From: Symbiodinium kawagutii
Taxonomy: Eukaryota > Sar > Dinophyceae > Suessiales > Symbiodiniaceae
Assembly (NCBI GenBank): GCA_009767595.1
Contig: VSDK01009670.1
Location: 162,340 to 226,339 of the forward strand
DNA: 64,000 nucleotides
Direction of reading: 5' to 3'
Shown here in pieces: positions 10,600-21,740 of the stretch. The notes under the pieces were generated by a model, which saw nothing but the letters and a program-made list of their open reading frames with translations, was not told where the DNA came from and made no database searches. The translations under genes and the position numbers were made by a program. Each line of letters starts with the position of its first letter. Positions within the stretch are counted from its first letter, which is position 1.

Positions 10600-13006
10600 C
10601 CCACATTGTCACCTTGGGAAAAAAATGATGTTGAAATTGCTGACCCAACTACCCACTCAGCTGGTGGTGCTTGTGCTAATTATTCCATGTGCTTGTTGCT
10701 CGGCAAAGGTTTGTAGTTCAAACCTGCTTAGTTGGTGGGGGATCTATCACCATGTCCCAACCGCGGCCAAGGAGTTCCTATCAGCTGGTTGATTTTCTTG
10801 ATGAAACCCACTCCTGAAGAAACGCGAACACATGGCCGTGGAGATCCTCACACTGCTACCATGCTCAGTTGGAACCCTGATAAACTGATTGGGTTGATGA
10901 TTCCACCATTCCACCATATTCCACCATTAGCGAAGTATGGGGTTTTGCCAAGTTGAAGGTTTCTCCATGTACAATGTACCCCCAAGACTCCAAAAAAGCT
11001 AGGGATTCAGCTTCCAAAATTTTATGAATTATACCATGTTCTAACCAATGGTTGTTGGTGTCAATGGCCCCTTGATTTAGATCATGTTTACCGTGTACCC
11101 CAAACATGCTGAACAACGCGCAGTCTGCCAGGCAATACCGGCGATGTCGTGCTGACTTGTCGAGCTCCTTTAAGGACCCGGTTCGAAGCCAGCGAATTTT
11201 GAGCCCAGCCGTAGGTCATGAGTCATTTTTTGTACCCACAAACGCATGCCTGGTTGGTTGTTGAGCCACCCCTGTCATCGAAAAATCGTAGTCAATCAAC
11301 AAACCATTTGGCAATACATTTGGGAAAATGAAGAAAAACATTGAAACCAAAAACAAGATGCGTATTATAGAGGGAAAACACCAGTTATCCTCGGAAAGAG
11401 GGGGACCATGATGAATTGTCAACTGGACTTGGCATCAATGATTTATCACTGGACATGACTGAACCATTCTGTGTCGCTCTCATTCATTGTCAACAACGAT
11501 AACCCATCATTGAAGATCATGAACCAATGATCATTAATCGTTGTTGACTATCAAAATTAAAGACTCAATATTAATTAGGGTCGTGAAAGATGCAATAAGC
11601 ATTTGTAATCAATCAACATCTCCAGCCGGGCTTCAGCTGTTGAGTGCATCTGTATATGTAGCATAGCGGTGCTTAAAAGATAGGGTACTTCAAAGCTACC
11701 ATGGAGGTAAGGTGCTAATTGTACAGTTTCAAAATAGAACTGGTGGGGCCCACCCTTGTATAAGTCCAACATCGCATGGTCAATAATTCAACTTTGGGGA
11801 AAGTAAGTCAGCAAGCTGGTCTCGTTCTCCAAGCCATGAAAAAACAAGGCATTGATCCAGTTTTATTGCGCCGGTTACTTCCTGAGTAGGTTTTGTAACC
11901 ACGGGTTGGTGCAAATTCCAGCACACATACACACATAATTATATATGAATATGTATTTATATACATATATATCATAAGATCAAGGTAGTGTGTCTAAATA
12001 ACTGTAGATAAACAATCTGTGTGTAATCATGAAAAGGGTATCTAGAACCGTCCCCAACCAAAGAATCAATAAGCCAGGTACTACGGACATGAATTTTGTG
12101 TGTCTTTTCTCCCTACTTGGGACCCAGGCTCAATATCAACTGCTGACCTGAAAAAAGTCATTGACTATGACTAGTAATACTTACAACCTAGGATTAGTGA
12201 ATGGCTGAATGACTAGTCGCGGTTCTAGCCTGGGTTGGCACGGAATTCATTCGCTGGTTCCCGGTTCAGCAGCAAGATGGAGCCGCTCCAAAGACATACA
12301 GAACTGATGGATAACCCAGCTCTCGCTGCAAACAAATACCAGCTTGGATACCAAACCAATCATCATGCGATGACGATAAGTATAACAAGTAACAATTGGT
12401 TTGGTAACATCCTCATGTTATAAATAGTTTGAAAGCAGGTATACATTATCTATTATAGCTTTGTCGCGATGTAAACAAGTAACTGTTATCATTGTAGTGA
12501 AAAACAAGTAGAAAGTAACATGTAAACTGTGATAGTAACTGCTATTCACTATCTACTTAAAACCAAAATACTATAGACAACATGGGTTATGACCATGAAT
12601 GTTTTGCACTACAAAACCAATGTAATTCCGATAAGCATTTTGTTTTGGTCCTTAAATAAAACCATCTAATGGCCTAATACTGACCTATAATCAAGTGAAA
12701 CCTACAAGAATGATGGTGAATGATGATTAATTAATCAATGCCCTGTCGGAATGATAGTAATTCCCAATAGATAGCCATATGTCTCATGTCATTAATGAAA
12801 CCGGCCAATCAAAGCCCTATATCATAATTTCCCCTCATTGTGATACTATGTTACAAAGCTTTGATGATACCATTCAAGGACATAACCGTTAATTCATACT
12901 GAATTGCTGATGTGATTTACATTTTATGTTTTAACGGCTTAGCACTGAATATAGCTATGCTCTGTTCAACTAATCTGGAAATGGAAACCCCACTATTCAT
13001 GTATAC
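10600..13006. other. No gene assigned; intron-like stretch
   Basis: Low-complexity AT-rich sequence with GATTAAT/TGATGAT words and a TATATA tract at 11940-11970. A possible small exon around 12240-12340 has an acceptor-like CCGGTTCAG on the plus strand, but neither strand gives convincing codon use. Confidence 0.35.
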
Positions 13007-13138
13007 GCCGGTTGGTGGTTTCGACCCGGATGGAAAATATTGGTCGGCCGTCAACCAACCAACCATTTTCCATTTTCCATCTGTCTGGGAGCCTCGGTGA
13101 AGACGGAAGAACCCAGCAGACCAATGACCACACCTCCT

Positions 13139-16100
13139 TCATCTGAGGGACAGATGAACACGATCCACGGCCGGCACGGCAACATTGTGCCCAGACGGCT
13201 GGAGGGTGTCAAGGATGGTTCCCCGTCGGGTCACCACACCCTGAACTCGAGATGCGAACCAGCTCTCAATGAACTTCAATCTTTCAGGGGGCCACGGAAA
13301 CCAAAAACAACCAGTGTGCAAACACAAAACATCAGATTGAGGACGTGTCCACTTCCTAGTGACGCGATTCCCCAAATCAACCAACAAATCATTCAGGGTG
13401 TGCGACCACCAGCGGCACAAAGTCTTGAACTTGTACCCTGGCAAAAGTGTAGATCTAGCATCATGTTCCGTGATCCAGTCTCCATTGCAAACCACCGGAC
13501 CTGGATGGCCGACACTTGTGTTGAAATCTATGTACAGCTGGTACGATGAGATCCAACAAGGGCTTTCGACATCAAAGGATGGGAGCTGCACAACCGACCA
13601 TAACCATGAATACAGCAAGCTGACATATGAGTACCCATACTTCCGACTCAACACTGCACTCACAACTGGTTGCATCGTCAATGTGAAATCACCGCCACTG
13701 ACCGGAAGTGGAGCATGGACATCTGGCACCACCGGCTGAGTGGTCTGAAAATGCACTGTGGAAATGAGAAGCTGAGTTCGTTGGATTTCACGATTGAGCC
13801 TTCGTACCACTGTTGTCTGTCGAAGATGATCACGGTGAAGTCGCACCACCCAAGGAGGACGACAGCGGTTGGCCACCACCGCCATCTTGTCAGCAAGGGC
13901 ATTGTGATCCTGAAGCCACACCTCAAAAGCATCCTGAGCTGTCAACTGGTGCGAGGGAACATGGGTCACTCGTACATTGTCAAAGCCAATTGCAACAATG
14001 GCCTCAGACGCACGCCGCCACAAGTCATAATTGGATTGATTGATCCGGCAACACCGCCCCCGAGACAGGAGTCGTCGTAGACCTTTCACCACGCCCTCAT
14101 TATCACACCACAACCGAAGCTTACCCTTGTACCATGCCACAAGCTCAAGAGCAACAACTGCTGCATGCAGCTCTGCCCGAAACGACGTCTGAAGCAAACC
14201 AGGAAGAGGTCCATAGCCTACGATATGAGCAGCCTCAATGTCACCAACTGCAGCCTGGACGATGGACCAACCAGCACATCTGACGGAAGCATCAGCTTGA
14301 TGGAAGCAGCTGCCATCAGTGAAGAGATCACACCAGCAGCCGGGAGAGAGATACAATCCACGAGTGTCATCAACCGCAACTTCCGGAATGGATGCCAGAT
14401 ATTGACGCCAGGGGGTAAGTGTACAAGGTTTCAAGGACCACCCACCACACGTGAGAGCCTGGGGTAACGTAGGCAACAGGGCCCTAGTACCCTCAGACAA
14501 ACCTTGACGACAAGAATCAAAGTGGTCACATTCCCAGAATCTGTGGTACCTGGAATCACTGCAGCCACAATACTCACACCTGTCATCTGCTCCTTCATTC
14601 CAGTGAGCGGAAGGATCAGCCGTGAAATGTGCGCCATTGAGAATCTTTCGAAACGCAGCCGCATCCTTGTGGTTGAGGAAGGCAAGCCATCGCCGTGTGT
14701 CATCCACATCTGCTCGATACAAGCCATCAAAAAACTTACGAGTCGAGACCTGCTGCCAGACCACTGGAAGCCAAGCTTGCTCAGCTCGGAACTGAAGAGC
14801 ACCAATGTCAATCCGAAACAAGTCAAAAGCCCCAAAGTTATCCACAACATGTCCTTGCAAATTGATGGTCCACCCCAACAACGAAAGGCGATGAAAGAGA
14901 GTGGTCGTAACCCCATTGTTTGGCAGTGGAAGGAACCCATGGGCAACATCACGCAGCATGCTCCGAACCCAATCAGCATCTCCACATTCACGCACCGACC
15001 GGAATGTTTGCATTATACTCCAGAACTGGGGGTCTGTCAACGAGTGCTCAATCAACCCAAGATGAATATGAGGATTACACCCAGGACCATCCGCCTGGAT
15101 TCCACGCATCGCATTGGATCGCAGTGTCTGAAACATCGAACCTGACAACGTAGTGGCTGGGATACCATGCAGTCCGCGCGGCCATGCAGCAACACGAATC
15201 GCTCTGCACTTCAACTTGTACAGGGCTGGGGAACTGCGAAGTTTAGGCCACAAGTCATCTAGCTCCATGATGCGATCTTTCAACGTTTGATTGGTGTGTT
15301 GGCGAGTGAGTTGGATGTGCGCTCCAAGTAGTTTGGCAGCAGGTTTGACAACAAAGTCATCCCGTCGGAGTTCCACCCGACTGGCCCCATCAGTTGCCCA
15401 CGTAAAGGTTTTCCTTGCATCAATAGCAATGTCTACCACCTGAGAAAACGAGTGAACTGTCTCCCAGACCGCCCAGAGCCTGGACGAATGACAATGAACT
15501 TGCAGGTCGTCAACGTACGACTGTGGAGACACATCTGGCATCGTTGCAAGTACCCAGTGATGAAAAAGGCAATCAATGATAACCATTCCAAGGCAGCTAA
15601 GTGCACAGCCTTCTGGCACACCAGTGGTACTTCCAAGGGGAGGTGAAAGGTTACCACGTATGTCAAAAAAGCGTTGAATGCCAACCAAAGCTCCCGTCCA
15701 CGCAATTAACAAGGCAGGTGGGACACCTAGCACTGCAGCCGCTTCCATCATCAACAGGCGTGGTACATGGTTGAAGGCTTTTTGGAGATCTGCCACCAAC
15801 CCAGCTTGTGCTTCATCAAAGGCATAGGCAGCTTCAACCATCCAAAGCAATTGGAGCCACAACTGCGTTGCATGCTTATGCGGTCTGCTCCCAGAAACCG
15901 TGTCAGGGATCACAGCATCAAGCTGGCGAAGCAAAGATTTCGAATGGATAGACCCATAGACTCGATACAGAAGTCCCAAAATCGTGATCGGTCGAAAGTC
16001 ACTTGGTGCAGCCGGACTCACTGTTTTCGCCAACAAGGAGACTCTGCCAAACAACACCTGATCAGGCCAGGCACCATCTTGTTCAGCCCGGCGGTACATG

Positions 16101-18001
16101 CGACAGAAGGCCGGCAAACATGCATCTGGGAGCTTTCTCAAGTCCTGGATAGAGACCCCATCCAAACCCTTCGACGTCTTGTTGGACTTGGCCCCAATGG
16201 CCTCTCGCAAAACAGGAGGCGAGATTGCAACATGTGTACAAGGCTGATGCGGCAAGCTGACCTTAGCAAACTGAATCACCGATTCCCATTGAGATGCAGG
16301 GACTTGCTGATGGCGATTCCACCTTGCATTCCACTCTGACCGAAAGGCTTCAAAGAGATCCTCAAGAGATCCAGTGGTGTGGCATTGGGTAACATGCATA
16401 CCATACTGAACATCCTGAATGCGATCCAGCCACAAACAATCAGGTTCAGCATGAATCACTTCATACTCTTTACCATCAATGTACACTGGAAGCTTGGCAT
16501 CAAACCTAACAGGAGGGTCCAATTCCACATGCTGGGAGGCCGCATCAACATGGGAAATGACTGACTGAACCGAATTGTGTAAGATATCAACTCCTCCAAC
16601 AAAGGATCGCTTGATGTCCTTGAAAATGAGATTGGGATTACTTTCACGCTGCAATCGGACATACTCATGTCGAGTGGATCGCAACTGATGCTCAAAGTTG
16701 CGGAGTGCCAACAAAAAAGAATCATACACCCTTTGGGCAATGGTGTAAGGTGGTGGAAAGTCAGGAATGTTGGTTGGCGCACCCAGCACTTTATGTTCAC
16801 TTTGAGCCCACCAATGCTGGAAGGAGGGAGAGAAGCCCTTGGCTCGTCGGATGGAGCCCCACAACTCAACTGCATGCAAGGTGGTGATCCCATTGCGTTT
16901 AGCATGTCGAGCGAATGCTTGGAGGCGTCTTGCTTGATGGAACCACCTAGCATGCTGCAGGTTGCTACCATGAAAAGAAGGGGAGACATCACCAAATCTG
17001 CCAGCTTTGAGGGGTGCATGGGGGTTCCCAAAGACTCGTCGTGGCTTCCTTTGTTTACCACGGCCAAATTGCACAGGCCGACACTGCTCATGTTGGGCAG
17101 CAGCTTGCTCAAGTTGATGCCACATGTCAGAGTATTCAGCAGAAACATCATCCGAATGAAATTGGTGACCAGGGTCCTCAAGCGTTTGCGGCCATTCAAT
17201 CGGCTGAGGAGAATGCCAAACAAAACGGGGCACCGACCTGATGCCCCCGTGAAAGGTAACTTCAATGACTGCATGATCACTCCACATCCCATGAATGACA
17301 CGAACATGCGTGAGAAGGAGCTGCAATTCAGGGCTCATGTAGAGGAAATCTTTACGAGATGAGTCCTTGCATGTCATGTGTGGCTTGATTCCCCACCGCT
17401 CATAAGCAACCTGCTGGGCATCCTTGAATCCATGTCGACGGAGGATGTCATGCGCAACCAAAGAGTTCTCAAGGACATTAAAATCCCCAGCAACGATACG
17501 CAGCCCACTGTCCAATGCACAAACTTGGGTGGCAACCGCTTCAAGGAGGCATTCATTCTGATCCAAATAATCAGGATGTTGGGGTCCTTCACAAACACCA
17601 TACAGGATGCCAGTGCTGATCCACAAATCCCTGATGAGGGTTCGAAAATGGCCAACACGACAGGACTTTTGCACTTGCTCACTCCAACCATATGGCATAG
17701 CTCGGGTGGGCCATGGAGACACTGCAGCAACTCCTCGCCACAACCCTGTGTGTGTACGATCGGACCGAAGAGGGACAGGGTGCCCCCCAACAGCATACTT
17801 CAACGGTGATGCAGAAGATGCAAGGCCTGCTCTAAACTGGGTCATGGCTCTTTGCGAGAGATGGGTCTCTGAGGCTAGAAGCAAATCATTGTCCTTCATC
17901 TGATGATGGACAACATGTGCTTTGCCGGGAAGTCCGGAGGGATTGAAACAGGATACACGGAACTCAGCTGGACCTGGATGCAAAGCTTCACCGATGCGCA
18001 T
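13139..18001 (-). CDS. LINE-type retrotransposon polyprotein: endonuclease, reverse transcriptase, RNase H
   Basis: The open frame runs from 18049 and its first ATG is at 18001, giving about 1620 residues that start MRIGEALHPGP; an upstream GTG at 18019 is less likely. Residue numbers count from that GTG. Residues 20-255 are an exonuclease-endonuclease-phosphatase domain with ETHL (51-54), GDFN (178-181) and SDH (247-249). Residues 600-900 are reverse transcriptase with motif A ADLQKAF (Asp745), motif B GVPEGCALS and motif C YVDD (835-838). A Cys/His knuckle CEYCG...H...C follows at 1148-1164. RNase H is complete: TDGS, AEL, CDN, LADK (about 1234-1377). The last 250 residues are a poorly conserved C-terminal domain. 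It should nick target DNA and copy its RNA in place. No stop or frameshift is seen, so it may be active. Confidence 0.93.
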   Translation of the reverse strand: MRIGEALHPGPAEFRVSCFNPSGLPGKAHVVHHQMKDNDLLLASETHLSQRAMTQFRAGLASSASPLKYAVGGHPVPLRSDRTHTGLWRGVAAVSPWPTRAMPYGWSEQVQKSCRVGHFRTLIRDLWISTGILYGVCEGPQHPDYLDQNECLLEAVATQVCALDSGLRIVAGDFNVLENSLVAHDILRRHGFKDAQQVAYERWGIKPHMTCKDSSRKDFLYMSPELQLLLTHVRVIHGMWSDHAVIEVTFHGGIRSVPRFVWHSPQPIEWPQTLEDPGHQFHSDDVSAEYSDMWHQLEQAAAQHEQCRPVQFGRGKQRKPRRVFGNPHAPLKAGRFGDVSPSFHGSNLQHARWFHQARRLQAFARHAKRNGITTLHAVELWGSIRRAKGFSPSFQHWWAQSEHKVLGAPTNIPDFPPPYTIAQRVYDSFLLALRNFEHQLRSTRHEYVRLQRESNPNLIFKDIKRSFVGGVDILHNSVQSVISHVDAASQHVELDPPVRFDAKLPVYIDGKEYEVIHAEPDCLWLDRIQDVQYGMHVTQCHTTGSLEDLFEAFRSEWNARWNRHQQVPASQWESVIQFAKVSLPHQPCTHVAISPPVLREAIGAKSNKTSKGLDGVSIQDLRKLPDACLPAFCRMYRRAEQDGAWPDQVLFGRVSLLAKTVSPAAPSDFRPITILGLLYRVYGSIHSKSLLRQLDAVIPDTVSGSRPHKHATQLWLQLLWMVEAAYAFDEAQAGLVADLQKAFNHVPRLLMMEAAAVLGVPPALLIAWTGALVGIQRFFDIRGNLSPPLGSTTGVPEGCALSCLGMVIIDCLFHHWVLATMPDVSPQSYVDDLQVHCHSSRLWAVWETVHSFSQVVDIAIDARKTFTWATDGASRVELRRDDFVVKPAAKLLGAHIQLTRQHTNQTLKDRIMELDDLWPKLRSSPALYKLKCRAIRVAAWPRGLHGIPATTLSGSMFQTLRSNAMRGIQADGPGCNPHIHLGLIEHSLTDPQFWSIMQTFRSVRECGDADWVRSMLRDVAHGFLPLPNNGVTTTLFHRLSLLGWTINLQGHVVDNFGAFDLFRIDIGALQFRAEQAWLPVVWQQVSTRKFFDGLYRADVDDTRRWLAFLNHKDAAAFRKILNGAHFTADPSAHWNEGADDRCEYCGCSDSRYHRFWECDHFDSCRQGLSEGTRALLPTLPQALTCGGWSLKPCTLTPWRQYLASIPEVAVDDTRGLYLSPGCWCDLFTDGSCFHQADASVRCAGWSIVQAAVGDIEAAHIVGYGPLPGLLQTSFRAELHAAVVALELVAWYKGKLRLWCDNEGVVKGLRRLLSRGRCCRINQSNYDLWRRASEAIVAIGFDNVRVTHVPSHQLTAQDAFEVWLQDHNALADKMAVVANRCRPPWVVRLHRDHLRQTTVVRRLNREIQRTQLLISTVHFQTTQPVVPDVHAPLPVSGGDFTLTMQPVVSAVLSRKYGYSYVSLLYSWLWSVVQLPSFDVESPCWISSYQLYIDFNTSVGHPGPVVCNGDWITEHDARSTLLPGYKFKTLCRWWSHTLNDLLVDLGNRVTRKWTRPQSDVLCLHTGCFWFPWPPERLKFIESWFASRVQGVVTRRGTILDTLQPSGHNVAVPAVDRVHLSLR

Positions 18002-18227
18002 CGAGGCGAAGATCAACACGAAATGAATTACCCCTAGGTATTGGATTCACCCAAGGATACGTTCTGCGACGGGAACTGCAGACTTGGATTGTGGTTGCAC
18101 TAGCTCCCTGGCAACCAAAAAACCCCAAAAACGCTTGTCTGACAAGCACAAACCACTGTAACACCAGACACAATGGGCTCAGGGATGCACCAATGAAGGT
18201 CACAAGCATCCACAAACATCGAAGCAC
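17988..18227 (-). CDS. Small hydrophobic ORF between two retroelement ORFs
   Basis: A 79-codon frame bridges the gap between the 1165-residue ORF and the endonuclease/RT ORF and overlaps the start of the latter. Its first half is hydrophobic (MLVTFIGASLSPLCLVLQWF then VLVRQAFLGFFGC). It has no ATG at the start. It may be only an alternative frame across a spacer. Confidence 0.2.
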   Translation of the reverse strand: MLRCLWMLVTFIGASLSPLCLVLQWFVLVRQAFLGFFGCQGASATTIQVCSSRRRTYPWVNPIPRGNSFRVDLRLDAHR

Positions 18228-18242
18228 TCCCAGCCCACACCT

Positions 18243-21200
18243 TCACTCCATCGTCTCAGCACCTTCATCATGTCGTCGCTTGGACAACAACGTCCTGATC
18301 TGCTGCATCTGAGTTTCGAACATGGCACCCATGGTTTGGCCATGTGCCTCAATGGCACCATGAAGCTGCTGACCCTGATGATTGATTTGTGCCTGCATTG
18401 CTGCAAGCTGCGCACTTTGACGTCGATCACTGTCTGCAACTTTACTCTCCAATGCCTGGTGCTGGTGAACCAAGGATTGAAAATTACTTTCAAGTTGCTG
18501 CAATCGATCTGGCAAGTCATCCTGTTCCATGGCATTGCGAGATGGGTTCGACGCTGCAAGCTTTTCCAGCACTGCCTGTTCAATCTTCTCCTCAATCTGC
18601 TGAACTGCAACGGAGGGAAGGGGGGCAACTGGCGTCACCGGCTTGTGGGCCATCCACGGATCAGCTGTCAACCACGGGTCAGTTCCCGTACTTGCTTCAG
18701 AACCACAAAGTTGGATAGTCTGGCTGGAGGCAACAGGTTTCGGAGTGGAGGGTTTGGTGTCCCGTTCAGGCATCTTGTGAACCGAAATCATTACTTCGCC
18801 GCGTTCCATCTGGAGAAGGTTTTGGGGGGGGTCATCCACAGCTAATGCTGTCCACATGCTACCTTTGTTTGGCACCGACGACACTGGCTGCAGAGGTTTG
18901 ATGTCCCATTGAAGTGACTTCATGGCACGCTGGATGGCTCCTCGGTCTGCCCCGAAAGGCATTGGTCCTATCAAGTACTGTTTGCGCTGGCCTCCCGACA
19001 GGAACATTGCATCAGGGCGTGCACGAGAGTGCACTGCAGCTGCATGACGAGCTTCTGACCGCAACCCCCATCTGTCTCCAAGTCTCACAAGACCAAGTAC
19101 TTGGTCATCAGTTTGTTTCAACCTGGTCACATCGGCCTTTGTGGTGCGGGGAATCCAAGTCACCGCATAGTCCATGTCAATCTGCTTTCCATCCTGCGAG
19201 CGAGGTTCCACATAGACACCTCCAGATCCACTGCGACCCATGACATCAAAGACCATACTCGTGGGCAAACGAATGCAAACTGAGTACATGGTGGCTTCCT
19301 GAGTGGTGGCAGGTTTGAACTGCTTCAAGTACTGCCGCCTCCAAACGTCCAAGAGGACTCCACGCTGGTTGTGTCCATCCGGGTGGGTCTTGGGACAATC
19401 ACAACCCAGAACTTCGCAGGTATCAAGGGGAGGAATCTTTCCAAGGACATACTTCATGGGGGAAGCAACAAACTCCTTCCAATCTGCAACTTCATCCTTG
19501 TAGATGAGCAGTTTGAGCGTGGACACCTCAAGCGCATCAACTTTGACCAATGACTTGTCAACTGACTCGGCAACATGTCCTGTACCAAGCTGGATCAAGG
19601 TCGCTTCAACCAGCAGTGGTTCATTGTTCAACGCACATCTGCACGGGACCGTGACTTGGAAATGAGGCAAGCCAATTTGCAAGTCAGTGGGAGTACCATT
19701 GAGCACTATTAACGCCAGGGGACACTTGGAGACCACCTGATTGGCTCGAATGTACGGTTCAGCCTCAAGCGCTGAAGTCAAGACAATGCCTTCAGCAACC
19801 GGATTGATTTGCTGCAATTGGAGCTGCCCAATTGCAGTGCCATTGAAATGGAAACATCCCTCAGCAACCAAAAGCTTGTGGGGGTCAAGTTGATATGACG
19901 TCGCAGTAGGACCAGCTCTGGCTTTTCGGGAAGCCCTCGGCTTGCGCTGACCTGCATTTGCTTCAATCTTGGCCTGCAACTCACTTGGGAGCAACAGTTG
20001 AAAGCGATTCTGATTGCCAAGAACTTTGAGTTGCCTCCATGGTGTCTTGCTGGACAAGACCTGTTGGATGGATTTGCCACCAATCGCTTTGATGGCTTGG
20101 TTGGCCCTATTCTCAGATTCTTCTTGAGGAACGCCATTTTGACACAAAAGGTCGGCCAACTGAGGAACCAAATCATTGTTGCCCAATCCCCAAAGCCACG
20201 GACGAACACAAGTGGTAAACTGCTTCAGCCGAAGGACAAAGGCCTCACGGAGGGAGTCATGCAAGGCAACAGTGTGTGCATCAGTTTGTGGCATCGTCAT
20301 GTGCAGCACTACATGTTGGATAAATCCTATGGCAAGTGCCCCACAACATTGCACGGTCATGAACATGCGATGGAACCTCTGAAAATCAGGGCAAAGGCCA
20401 AGGTACTGTGCAATGGCATCACACACAGCATTCAACTTGTCATGATTGGTGGTTTGTTCGTCCCATGTCTGGACGATCAATCGGCCTGTGTCAGGCCACA
20501 TGACCACTGGAACCCAGTGAGTTCCCAACAGCGCCACCGAGATTACACAGTCATCACACAATCCATATGATTGACACCACTGAGACACCTGGGAAGTTCC
20601 ACTCTGAAGCCATCCATGCAAGATCAATGGATCCAGAACTGTGATCTTGGCAAAGCTGAAAGCTTTCTCCTTAGTAGCACGGCGTCGGACATGCTCAGCA
20701 AGGATCTGGTGGAGATGCCACGCAACTTCATCATCGGCCCACAAACGTTGTTGGTTCTCCAAAACCCGGAGACGTTCCTCAACTCTGATGCCTTGCTGTT
20801 TCAAAGCAAACACATGCGACACATGGACTGGAACCGGACCTTGAAGGTTCAGCACACTCTCCGCATTGAGTTGAGCAAGAGGAGTCACCATGACATGAGG
20901 CGAAACCACATGAGTGCCATCAACCATGGAATCATTCTGATCTACTACTGACATCTCAGCTCTGGCAGGTTCACCACTGGGCATTAGGTCGGGGAGTGGC
21001 CCAGATTCCCCATCATCCGAACTGGGCATTAGGTCGGGGAGTGGCCCAGATTCCCCATCTGCAGAACTGGGCATTAGGTCGGGGAGTGGCCCAGATTCCC
21101 CATCAGCAGCACTGGGCATTAGGTCGGGGAGTGGCCCAGATTCCCCATCATCCATCAAGGCAGCTTCATCCAGGCAGATTTGGATATCCATCACGGGTAG

Positions 21201-21740
21201 CTGACCAACCGTACTGTCAAGGGGAATGCCGCATCCCTGACAGTTGATCTGCAACCTACGGAGATCACACTGGCGCAGCTGTGATTCAGCAACCAACAGG
21301 TTGCGGAGAGGCAAATCAGAGGCAACCGCAACTTCATGAACCTTGGTGGAATCATCATACGAGACCTTCAGCACAACATTCTCATCAAGTGCAAAGGGAA
21401 CAGTTGCAGGGATTGTAGGTGGAGCCACGTCAGTGTCCATTTCTTCTTGCAAAAGTGCCAACTCACGTTTCATGAACCTACAAAGGGAACTGTCCTCATC
21501 CGAGGTCCCAATCACATCAAGGATCATACCAATCGAGGGAGGCTTGGGGAGATCATCCCAAAACTCCATGTCAAACAGTTGATTCAAACCAAACGTCATC
21601 ATCGGTTTCCAGTGCATCATCAGCATTTTGAGATCACCTGTCACCTTGGCAGATGGCCAAATCATGTTGGCCCGAACCAACAACCAACTCATGTACGCCT
21701 GAAGGTCTTTGAAAGGCATCGGAAAAATTGGGATCACCAC
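18243..21740 (-). CDS. Retroelement ORF with C48-like cysteine-protease signature, zinc-knuckle-like motif and coiled coil
   Basis: 1165 residues from a GTG at 21740; the first ATG is residue 8. In order: an acidic N-terminus; four in-frame 15-residue repeats DGESGPLPDLMPS (about 198-255); a region with THWVPV (His408), TWDE (Asp427) and VQCCGA (Cys465/466), in the order and rough spacing of the His-Asp-Cys triad of Ulp1/C48-type proteases; a basic patch RKPRASRKARAG (599-610); a Cys-rich CEVLGCDCPKTHPDGH (775-790); and a Gln-rich coiled coil (about 1075-1155) ending KRRHDEG. I infer a LINE ORF1-like RNA-binding or assembly protein with a protease module. It overlaps the upstream methyltransferase frame by 107 nt and is followed by the RT ORF. 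The protease call rests on motif order only. Confidence 0.8.
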   Translation of the reverse strand: MVIPIFPMPFKDLQAYMSWLLVRANMIWPSAKVTGDLKMLMMHWKPMMTFGLNQLFDMEFWDDLPKPPSIGMILDVIGTSDEDSSLCRFMKRELALLQEEMDTDVAPPTIPATVPFALDENVVLKVSYDDSTKVHEVAVASDLPLRNLLVAESQLRQCDLRRLQINCQGCGIPLDSTVGQLPVMDIQICLDEAALMDDGESGPLPDLMPSAADGESGPLPDLMPSSADGESGPLPDLMPSSDDGESGPLPDLMPSGEPARAEMSVVDQNDSMVDGTHVVSPHVMVTPLAQLNAESVLNLQGPVPVHVSHVFALKQQGIRVEERLRVLENQQRLWADDEVAWHLHQILAEHVRRRATKEKAFSFAKITVLDPLILHGWLQSGTSQVSQWCQSYGLCDDCVISVALLGTHWVPVVMWPDTGRLIVQTWDEQTTNHDKLNAVCDAIAQYLGLCPDFQRFHRMFMTVQCCGALAIGFIQHVVLHMTMPQTDAHTVALHDSLREAFVLRLKQFTTCVRPWLWGLGNNDLVPQLADLLCQNGVPQEESENRANQAIKAIGGKSIQQVLSSKTPWRQLKVLGNQNRFQLLLPSELQAKIEANAGQRKPRASRKARAGPTATSYQLDPHKLLVAEGCFHFNGTAIGQLQLQQINPVAEGIVLTSALEAEPYIRANQVVSKCPLALIVLNGTPTDLQIGLPHFQVTVPCRCALNNEPLLVEATLIQLGTGHVAESVDKSLVKVDALEVSTLKLLIYKDEVADWKEFVASPMKYVLGKIPPLDTCEVLGCDCPKTHPDGHNQRGVLLDVWRRQYLKQFKPATTQEATMYSVCIRLPTSMVFDVMGRSGSGGVYVEPRSQDGKQIDMDYAVTWIPRTTKADVTRLKQTDDQVLGLVRLGDRWGLRSEARHAAAVHSRARPDAMFLSGGQRKQYLIGPMPFGADRGAIQRAMKSLQWDIKPLQPVSSVPNKGSMWTALAVDDPPQNLLQMERGEVMISVHKMPERDTKPSTPKPVASSQTIQLCGSEASTGTDPWLTADPWMAHKPVTPVAPLPSVAVQQIEEKIEQAVLEKLAASNPSRNAMEQDDLPDRLQQLESNFQSLVHQHQALESKVADSDRRQSAQLAAMQAQINHQGQQLHGAIEAHGQTMGAMFETQMQQIRTLLSKRRHDEGAETME
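20977..21156 (-). repeat. Four tandem 45-bp repeats inside an ORF
   Basis: Four nearly identical 45-bp units (plus strand starting CTGGGCATTAGGTCGGGG) encode four copies of a 15-residue DGESGPLPDLMPS-type peptide in frame. Near-identity at DNA level indicates recent expansion. Confidence 0.95.

Noticed and set aside
13359..17903. Many plus-strand ORFs of 60-231 residues
   Set aside because: Antisense shadows of the intact LINE ORF; they lack domains and follow its codon structure.
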